7,722 nucleotides of DNA from Desulfocapsa sp. Its GTDB lineage: Bacteria; Desulfobacterota; Desulfobulbia; Desulfobulbales; Desulfocapsaceae. The translations under genes and the position numbers were made by a program. The number at the start of each line of letters is the position of its first letter. Positions within the stretch are counted from its first letter, which is position 1. Below the pieces are notes generated by a model, which was not told the origin of the DNA, searched no databases, and worked only from the letters and a program-made list of their open reading frames with translations. This document shows positions 1-4,453 of this stretch, piece by piece. The stretch is from assembly GCA_030638765.1 (NCBI GenBank), contig DAOWDZ010000245.1:1-7722 (forward strand). The letters run 5' to 3'.

Positions 1-1174
1 GCGCTCCATCGATAACAGCGCTTTTAAAAGCCACTGCATTGGGGAATTCCTTCCACATCAAGGGTTGAAGCTTTTCTACGGCCACCCCAGCCTCTTCAAT
101 TCGAGCAATGGAAGCTGTATCCAGGCTGAATTTCACCTGGCGGAAGGTATCCTGCTGGAAAACATTTTGCAGGAAAAAAAGGGAAATGAGGCTGATCAGG
201 GCCGCAATAATGGGAGTCGTTATCCAGCCAGAGGTTATACCAGCAACGGTCTTCCAGCGGATACTCTTTCCCCCCTTCAAGAAACCAATACCGATAACCG
301 CACCAACAATGGCCTGGGAGCTTGACACAGGAACCAAGGGAATGGAAGGCAATCCATGGCCTTGGAGCCAGGATTCCAGTGCCACGGAGGAAAAGAGAAA
401 GAGGACAATGGAGTGTGACCAGACAACGACTGCAGCCATAACTGGAGAAAGGTCAAAAATACCTTTTCCCACAGTCAGCATTACTCTTTTGGAAAAAGTG
501 AAAACCCCTACAGCAATGGCTACACCTCCAAGGAGGAAAAGCTGTTGGGCTGCTGAAAAGCTCATACCCATAAATGAAATGGGATCTAGATGGGCAACGG
601 GGACAAAGACCCCCATGACATTGGCAATGTTATTGGCACCCAGAGAATAGGAGCCGAAGATACCGGCTCCGAGCAGGGACCAGCGGGTCAGCATGTCCAA
701 TTTAAACATGTGGATACTGCACTTGCGGATACCCATACAGGTCGTCAGGTAAAGAAGCATGGAGATACCCATGGCCAGTAGTGGGCAAAATATCCAGGTG
801 GAAACGATCTTGCTTAATGAACCCATATCGGTGATTGAACCACTGAACATGTTCCAGCCGATAATCGCCCCGACAATAGCCTGGGAGGTTGAAACCGGAA
901 ACCTGGCAAGGGTCATCAGGTAAACACTTGTAGCGGCGGCAAAGGCGACAACAAAAGCACCAGGTATAGCATTGACCGCGCCGAGTTTTCCCAGGGTATG
1001 GGAAGCACCGGCACCACTGATAACTGCGCCTATGATTACAAAGATGGAGCAGTAGATGGCTGCGGTCCTGAATTTTATCATCCGCGTGCTAACAGCAGTA
1101 CCGAACACATTGGATGCGTCATTAGCTCCCAAAGACCACCCAAGAAACAATCCACTCGAAAAAAATCCAAACAT
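1..1174 (-). CDS. pit: PiT-family inorganic phosphate permease, C-terminus cut by window edge
   Basis: Inner-membrane Pi importer (PiT/SLC20 family; these couple Pi uptake to H+ or Na+). The frame from ATG at 1174 is open for 391 codons to position 1 with no stop. It shows the duplicated architecture of the family: signature GANDASN at residues 16-22 and its second copy GANNIAN at 179-185, and the paired motifs VSTSQAIVGAIIG (94-106) and VSSSQAIVGAVIG (283-295). Many hydrophobic segments fill residues 1-335, and a hydrophilic tail begins near 340. The second signature has Asn where the first has Asp; I believe this occurs in DUF47-linked PiT proteins, but cannot check. The start is supported by AAGGAGA six bases upstream. 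The stop codon of the upstream DUF47 gene lies inside that ribosome site and only 11 bases separate the genes, so translation is probably coupled. About 20-40 residues are probably missing. The coupling ion cannot be told from sequence. Confidence 0.95.
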   Translation of the reverse strand, partial: MFGFFSSGLFLGWSLGANDASNVFGTAVSTRMIKFRTAAIYCSIFVIIGAVISGAGASHTLGKLGAVNAIPGAFVVAFAAATSVYLMTLARFPVSTSQAIVGAIIGWNMFSGSITDMGSLSKIVSTWIFCPLLAMGISMLLYLTTCMGIRKCSIHMFKLDMLTRWSLLGAGIFGSYSLGANNIANVMGVFVPVAHLDPISFMGMSFSAAQQLFLLGGVAIAVGVFTFSKRVMLTVGKGIFDLSPVMAAVVVWSHSIVLFLFSSVALESWLQGHGLPSIPLVPVSSSQAIVGAVIGIGFLKGGKSIRWKTVAGITSGWITTPIIAALISLISLFFLQNVFQQDTFRQVKFSLDTASIARIEEAGVAVEKLQPLMWKEFPNAVAFKSAVIDGA

Positions 1175-1185
1175 GATGGTTCTCC

Positions 1186-1830
1186 TTACAGTGAACGTTT
1201 GATTACATAGATATTGAGTCTGTCAGCAACATCCTCAGCCCGATCAGCAATCTTATCCAGATGACGAGCGAATTCACGCAGCAGCATCCTGTGGCTGAGA
1301 CGCAGATCCTCTTTACGGAAGATGGCCATTTGCAGCCGAGTAGCGATCTTATCCGACTCAGATTCCCAGTAGTAGACTTTATCGAGATGAGCACTTACCT
1401 CGTCAATATGTTTGAAAAATGCCCTGACAGAGCGAACAATGGCTTCCACTGTTTCCCCCACTACCTTGATGAGGAGGAGGAAGTCTTCGTGAAACTCTTC
1501 ATCAATATCCAGATTTTCAATCTCCATCCGCCATAAAGCCCCTTTGAAACGATCAAGTAGGGAGTCCATATCTTCGAGAAGCTGCATGACATCTCCCCTT
1601 GATTCCGGAATCAGTGTTTTGGTATAGAGATGCTGCTGGATGGAACGTTTGAGATCATCACCGGTATGTTCTACTTCCCTGATTTCCTTTAATTTGCGTT
1701 CAAAGTCGATACTATTTCCCTTCAGGTAAGCCTCGGCTCCCTGGCCGAAAATCAGACCTGAACGAACTACCTTGTCAAGGAACTCGTCAATTTGATTTTC
1801 TACGCCTACTTCTTTTTTTAAAATGTTCAT
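1186..1830 (-). CDS. PhoU-like DUF47 protein, accessory to the PiT permease
   Basis: A 214-residue, all-helical cytoplasmic protein of the DUF47/PhoU-like family (often annotated as a Pit accessory protein), which is typically encoded beside pit and thought to control or support the permease. Acidic motifs that suit metal binding in PhoU-type bundles are visible: REVEHTGDD at 51-59, ESESD at 156-160 and DKIADRAEDVAD at 192-203. Length is normal for the family and there is no signal peptide or membrane segment. The ATG at 1830 is preceded by AAAAGGA with a 7-base spacer. The TAA stop at 1188-1186 forms the start of the pit ribosome site (TAAGGAGA), which strongly supports a two-gene operon. 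A Pho-box-like sequence about 90 bases upstream suggests induction by phosphate starvation. No truncation or odd residues seen. Confidence 0.94.
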   Translation of the reverse strand: MNILKKEVGVENQIDEFLDKVVRSGLIFGQGAEAYLKGNSIDFERKLKEIREVEHTGDDLKRSIQQHLYTKTLIPESRGDVMQLLEDMDSLLDRFKGALWRMEIENLDIDEEFHEDFLLLIKVVGETVEAIVRSVRAFFKHIDEVSAHLDKVYYWESESDKIATRLQMAIFRKEDLRLSHRMLLREFARHLDKIADRAEDVADRLNIYVIKRSL

Positions 1831-1837
1831 ATCGATA

Positions 1838-1844
1838 TCCTTTT
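1838..1844 (-). promoter_or_regulatory. Ribosome binding site of the DUF47 gene
   Basis: AAAAGGA on the minus strand, 7 bases before the ATG at 1830. It begins only two bases after the end of an inverted-repeat arm (1847-1863), so any leader-RNA hairpin formed by that repeat would sit directly against this site. Confidence 0.8.
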
Positions 1845-1846
1845 AG

Positions 1847-1933
1847 ATATCTGTCCATAAATGATTTTTTCGGAATAGTTTTGACTTCCAGCCAGCTAAG
1901 TTCACATGAAAACAAGCATTTATTGACAGATAT
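1847..1933. repeat. 17-bp inverted repeat (one mismatch) flanking 53 bases, upstream of DUF47-pit
   Basis: The left arm is 1847-1863, ATATCTGTCCATAAATG. The reverse complement of the right arm, 1917-1933, is ATATCTGTCAATAAATG. Sixteen of 17 bases agree, with 53 bases between. Each arm contains a CTGTC core like half of a PhoB site. As DNA this could be two oppositely oriented regulator sites. As RNA on the minus strand it could form a long stem ending two bases before the ribosome site. It could also be the ends of a very small, decayed insertion; I saw no target duplication or open frame inside to support that. Confidence 0.75.
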
Positions 1934-1940
1934 ATGATTT
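1919..1940 (-). promoter_or_regulatory. Candidate Pho-box (PhoB-type site) upstream of DUF47-pit
   Basis: On the minus strand, two adjacent 11-base units read AAATCATATAT then CTGTCAATAAA. The known enterobacterial Pho-box is a tandem of CTGTCAT plus four A/T-rich bases. The first unit matches in its TCAT and A/T part, the second in CTGTCA and its A/T tail. The element lies about 90 bases before the DUF47 start, a sensible place for an activator at the -35 position. I see no convincing -10 box about ten bases downstream, which is the main weakness. The regulator itself is not in the window. Confidence 0.45.
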
Positions 1941-2044
1941 TATTTTTTTCACACAATATTTTTATTGCCCTCTTAAAATGGTTCAGGGACAGGACTTTAA
2001 ACTCTATCAGGTTCAGAGTACTAAGAGACAACTATGATAAGTAA

Positions 2045-2233
2045 AGTCGACTGAAAATCGGATCCTTTTTGGAACTTCATCAAGGGCCTGGAAGGCATCA
2101 TGCGCCCTTTCGGATCCCACCAGGATGGGAAGAGGCCTTCACTGCAGGTATTACAGGCAATGAAGGCAATTTTGAAAAACACTTACTTGCTGAGCAGATT
2201 GAAAGCCTCTTACTCCACCAAGTCATGTCGTGA
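2045..2233 (+). pseudogene. Possible gene remnant, open stretch without start codon
   Basis: In the frame of the TGA at 2231-2233, the plus strand is open from just after a TAA at 2042-2044 for 62 codons. It has no ATG, GTG or TTG with a ribosome site near its beginning. The translation looks protein-like, including RIPPGWEEAFTAG followed by an acidic, helical stretch (KHLLAEQIES). The GWEEAF part faintly recalls the C-terminal tail of MazE/AbrB-type antitoxins, but the rest does not, so I do not assign it. The stretch ends eight bases before the convergent barrel-protein gene. It may be a decayed 3' end of a lost gene or simply chance. Confidence 0.2.
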
Positions 2234-2240
2234 CACAGCG

Positions 2241-2936
2241 TTAGAATTTATGGTTAAAGACGATATTAAGGTACTGTTCCCACTCCGAGTCATCAAGCTG
2301 GAAAGGTGCACCAAACTCAAAATTGACGTTAGTGCTTTTTCCACCTAATGGAAGAGTGTAGTTGGCGATAAACTCAATAGTTTCTACTTCAAAGTCATCC
2401 ACACCGTCTTTACTGGAATAAAGACGCATAACCGGAGCCTCCAGCTCAAGACCCAAAGTCCCAGTCCCCACTTTTGTACCCCATATAATGGTGGGTTCGA
2501 TCTCTATTTCGTGGATATCCCATACATCGCTACTCAGATAATCGATCTCAAGGTCAAAGCCAATTTTGAAACCATTGTCAAGCTTATGGTAATATCTTGG
2601 TGTCAGTTCACCACCCCAGGATTGATTGTCAATGTTGTAGGGGAGTTCGTTCATCAAGGTGAATGTACCTTTTTCACCTATCTTCCAACTGTAATCTCCC
2701 TGGAGCTCGATGGAACCATCGTTGCTATCAGGTTCAAATTCCGTCTTGTACTCTACCTGGGCTTTCCAGCCTTTGCCTTTATAACGAAGACGAGCCTTGG
2801 CGTGCCCTTCGTATTCACCATCGCCATCCCAGTCATTCTCAATCCCTGCCTGTGTATCCCATCCGGCCATAACCACTGAGCTTGTTGCCCACATCGGTAG
2901 TGTGACTGCTGCCAGTAAAATGAGTGTTTTTTTCAT
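2241..2936 (-). CDS. Small outer-membrane beta-barrel protein (porin-like)
   Basis: A 231-residue exported protein. Residues 1-24 form a Sec signal peptide (MKK, a hydrophobic core, then VMA before Gly25), leaving about 207 mature residues. The mature part shows repeated alternating polar/hydrophobic stretches with aromatic girdles and turn residues between them, which I read as roughly 10-12 strands, and ends in VFNHKF with a terminal Phe, the usual barrel-assembly signal. Size and layout resemble 12-stranded KdgM/NanC-type channels, but no diagnostic motif lets me name the family or the substrate. Near the mature N-terminus, DWDGDGEYE (35-43) resembles a calcium-loop pattern. ATG at 2936 is preceded by AAAGGAGA at 2942-2949. 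The next gene downstream on the same strand is the DUF47-pit pair, so passage of phosphate is an attractive but unproven guess. Confidence 0.8.
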   Translation of the reverse strand: MKKTLILLAAVTLPMWATSSVVMAGWDTQAGIENDWDGDGEYEGHAKARLRYKGKGWKAQVEYKTEFEPDSNDGSIELQGDYSWKIGEKGTFTLMNELPYNIDNQSWGGELTPRYYHKLDNGFKIGFDLEIDYLSSDVWDIHEIEIEPTIIWGTKVGTGTLGLELEAPVMRLYSSKDGVDDFEVETIEFIANYTLPLGGKSTNVNFEFGAPFQLDDSEWEQYLNIVFNHKF

Positions 2937-3077
2937 TGCCTTCTCCTTTTTTGTTAGTTATGCACATGAATATATGATGACCTATGATATTGATATGCTG
3001 TTTAAAGTGCTCTTCATCAACAGTTGAAAGTAAACAATAAAAAAGAATGACTGTCCAATTAGAGTTGGCAATATTCA

Positions 3078-3096
3078 TCATAAGGCATCCTTATGA
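3078..3096. repeat. 19-bp perfect dyad, operator candidate
   Basis: TCATAAGG and CCTTATGA are exact reverse complements separated by CAT. No T-run follows on either strand, so it is not an intrinsic terminator. It lies about 140 bases upstream of the barrel-protein start on one side and about 80 bases upstream of the TATAAT box of the candidate small RNA on the other. It is therefore best read as a binding site for a dimeric regulator of one or both. The regulator is unknown. Confidence 0.5.
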
Positions 3097-3177
3097 GAAT
3101 ACTTTTGATCATCAGTTCTGGGATGCTGCATTCAACAGCTTCCCTTAAAGTTTTTATTCACTCTACGGCAACACAAC

Positions 3178-3183
3178 TATAAT
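3178..3183 (+). promoter_or_regulatory. Perfect TATAAT -10 box for candidate small RNA
   Basis: An exact sigma-70 -10 hexamer on the plus strand. The region 16-18 bases upstream (around 3152-3160, TTTTTATTC) is T-rich but a poor -35 match, so the promoter may need an activator, perhaps acting at the dyad 3078-3096. Predicted start of transcription is near 3190. Confidence 0.4.
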
Positions 3184-3189
3184 CTTTGT

Positions 3190-3310
3190 AATAATAGAGA
3201 CAGAATAGATAAATCAGGAAGGGTAGGAAGAAAGTCCAGGAAGAGACGTTCGGTCATACATACGGTGTATCGGGTGGGTCGCTCGTCTTGGTGGTGACGA
3301 GATATTTTTT
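3190..3310 (+). ncRNA. Candidate small RNA of about 120 nt with three AGGAAG repeats
   Basis: Plus-strand unit between a TATAAT box (3178-3183) and an intrinsic terminator (3282-3310), with no protein-coding gene in between. Its 5' part is purine-rich and carries AGGAAG three times (3216-3221, 3225-3230, 3238-3243). A hairpin follows at 3256-3270 (ATACAT and GTGTAT closing ACG, one G-U pair), then the terminator hairpin. The next plus-strand gene is over 1.1 kb away and the sequence just beyond is antisense to the 3' end of the LysR gene, so this is not a leader of a nearby gene. GGA repeats are typical of RNAs that bind CsrA/RsmA, but here they do not sit in evident hairpin loops, so that role is only a possibility. 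The exact 5' end is a guess. It matches no RNA family I recognise. Confidence 0.45.
3282..3310 (+). terminator. Intrinsic terminator, plus strand
   Basis: CTCGTC (3282-3287) pairs perfectly with GACGAG (3296-3301) around an 8-base loop, followed by ATA and six T residues (3305-3310). The T-run is on the plus strand only, so it does not serve the minus-strand LysR gene, which ends at 3363. It therefore implies a plus-strand transcript arriving from the left, the main argument for the small RNA. Confidence 0.7.
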
Positions 3311-3362
3311 GAAGACGGTGTCTGAATTATTAACAACCGTTTTCCGATGTATACCTCTCCAG

Positions 3363-4289
3363 TCAAATTGGCACAGAATCCAGGTTGTCGGCATGCGAAA
3401 GAGAGACAGTTTGAGGGAACAGCGCAAGAAACGTCTGCGCAGCCCGAGAAAGACTGCGCTGTTTGGGATAATAAAGAAAATATGATGTTTTCAAATCAAA
3501 CTCCGGTAAGGCAACCACCTGAAGAAGACCATCGCGCAACTCTCTACGCACTGCTGACTGAGGGATAATGGTGATGCCATAACCCTCTTCAACAAGTCTT
3601 TTTACTGTCGCCATATTTTCCAGCTCAATAAACCGTTCCGGAGTAAATGATTCTCCCACCTTCTTCAGCCAAGTTTCCACATCGCGACGAATTCTAGTGC
3701 CTTGCTCCCGCAGGATAAAAGGGACTGATTTCAGCGACTCCGTGGTAACAGTCCCCCCATTAGCGAGCGGGTGCTGGCTGCCGACCACTCCGACAAAGGA
3801 TTCCCGATGAATCAGAACATGTTCCACCATTGGTTCATCCACCATAAGAGCGCCAAAGCCAAAGTCTATTTTGTTGCTGAGCATCATGGAGATTATTTTG
3901 TGTGAATTTCCTGTATGAAGGTTGATCTCAATACAGGGGTATTCATTGTTGAATTTTCCTATGGGGCGGGGCAGAAAATAGGTCCCGAAAATGGCACTAG
4001 AGCCTATATTCAGTTTTCCTTTATCTAGATTACTGAGTTCTTCAAACAATATTTCAATTTCTCGAAGCTCATTGGCAATCTTACTGGTTTTTGTCAGTAA
4101 CATTTCACCTTCTATCGTCAGGTGAATTTTCTTTCCGGTACGATCAAAAAGGCGTACTCCAACAGAGGCCTCTAAGGCCTGAATCTGCTGGCTGACAGCC
4201 GGTTGGGTTATAAAAAGACTTCTGGCGGCTTTTGTGAAGCTACCAGTCTTGGCAACTGCCTGGAAAGTTTGGAGATGGTCAAAGTTCAT
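3363..4289 (-). CDS. LysR-type transcriptional regulator
   Basis: A 308-residue LysR-family regulator of normal length. The N-terminal winged helix-turn-helix spans about residues 1-60, with the typical core GSFTKAARSLFITQPAVSQQ followed by LEASVGVRLFDRTGKK. A linker helix follows, and the periplasmic-binding-like effector domain spans about 90-295. The effector pocket residues cannot be interpreted, so the inducer is unknown. The ATG at 4289 follows AAGGA with a 6-base spacer. The gene is divergent from the Na+/Pi cotransporter gene, with 164 bases between start codons; in this family such a layout usually means control of the divergent gene plus autoregulation, so phosphate uptake and polyphosphate turnover are likely targets. 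It ends with TGA; another stop follows shortly in the same frame. No minus-strand terminator was seen after it. Confidence 0.93.
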   Translation of the reverse strand: MNFDHLQTFQAVAKTGSFTKAARSLFITQPAVSQQIQALEASVGVRLFDRTGKKIHLTIEGEMLLTKTSKIANELREIEILFEELSNLDKGKLNIGSSAIFGTYFLPRPIGKFNNEYPCIEINLHTGNSHKIISMMLSNKIDFGFGALMVDEPMVEHVLIHRESFVGVVGSQHPLANGGTVTTESLKSVPFILREQGTRIRRDVETWLKKVGESFTPERFIELENMATVKRLVEEGYGITIIPQSAVRRELRDGLLQVVALPEFDLKTSYFLYYPKQRSLSRAAQTFLALFPQTVSLSHADNLDSVPI

Positions 4290-4358
4290 AACAAATCCTT
4301 ATGTGTCCCATTGCGTGTTCTAATTTGATTATTTCCCTGTTCAGGTGCTACTCTTATA

Positions 4359-4405
4359 GTGATTCAAGAGGGCTCTCCCATTCTCGCTTATTAAAAAGGA
4401 ATCAC
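4359..4405. promoter_or_regulatory. Inverted repeat in LysR / Na+/Pi divergent promoter region
   Basis: GTGATTC (4359-4365) and GAATCAC (4399-4405) are perfect 7-bp inverted copies 33 bases apart, in the 164-base divergent region. A smaller dyad, AGAG GG CTCT, lies between them. LysR proteins often bind extended, spaced sites as tetramers, so this is a reasonable operator candidate. It could equally form a hairpin in the Na+/Pi leader. A TATAGT box (4355-4360) overlaps the first arm but has no good -35. Confidence 0.35.
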
Positions 4406-4437
4406 AACAATCAAAGAAACTACTCTGGTATCCTTAT

Positions 4438-4443
4438 AAAGGA
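4438..4443 (+). promoter_or_regulatory. Ribosome site that sets the start of the Na+/Pi gene
   Basis: AAAGGA lies 10 bases before ATG 4454 and 13 before the adjacent ATG 4457. The frame is open back to an ATG at 4301, but that upstream part translates to non-hydrophobic, unconvincing sequence and has no ribosome site. Starting at 4454 gives a clean signal-peptide-like N-terminus, so I prefer it. Confidence 0.75.
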
Positions 4444-4453
4444 AATAAATAAT

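Larger units (their letters stand above)
1831..2240. other. Gene-poor gap between barrel-protein gene and DUF47-pit operon
   Basis: This 410-base stretch holds the leader and promoter region of the minus-strand DUF47-pit operon. The part at 1847-1940 contains an inverted repeat and a Pho-box-like element (listed separately). The part at 2045-2233 contains a short plus-strand open stretch without a start codon that could be a gene remnant (listed separately). I found no intrinsic terminator for the barrel-protein gene that ends at 2241, so some read-through into the DUF47-pit operon is possible. Confidence 0.7.
2937..3362. other. 426-base intergenic region with regulatory elements and a candidate small RNA
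   Basis: This gap lies between the start of the barrel gene (minus) and the end of the LysR gene (minus). It holds the barrel-gene ribosome site and A/T-rich upstream region, an 11-bp dyad TCAACAGTTGA at 3017-3027, a 19-bp perfect dyad at 3078-3096, and a plus-strand candidate small RNA ending at about 3310. No convincing protein-coding frame was found on either strand. No strong -35/-10 pair for the barrel gene is evident. Confidence 0.7.

Noticed and set aside
171..183. Run of seven A residues within pit that looked like a frameshift site
   Set aside because: On recount the minus-strand frame continues correctly through it to the window edge; my first impression came from miscounting the run.
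65..1210. Several plus-strand open frames across the left 1.2 kb (for example 108-650, 180 codons)
   Set aside because: They lie opposite the pit gene, whose minus-strand frame is uninterrupted and carries all PiT motifs; the plus-strand translations have no family features.
2950..2985. Repeated TCAT units on the minus strand before the barrel gene as a second Pho-box
   Set aside because: Only TCAT is shared with the consensus, and the element would lie too close to the ribosome site for a normal promoter.
3200..3250. Resemblance of GGAAGAAAGTCCAGG to the conserved part of RNase P RNA
   Set aside because: The surrounding helices and the other conserved blocks of RNase P RNA are absent and the unit is too short.
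3288..3485. 65-codon plus-strand frame starting at TTG
   Set aside because: It begins inside a terminator hairpin, lacks a ribosome site, and is mostly antisense to the LysR 3' end.
4301..4453. Upstream ATG at 4301 as the start of the Na+/Pi gene
   Set aside because: It overlaps the LysR promoter area, has no ribosome site, and adds 51 residues without family similarity.
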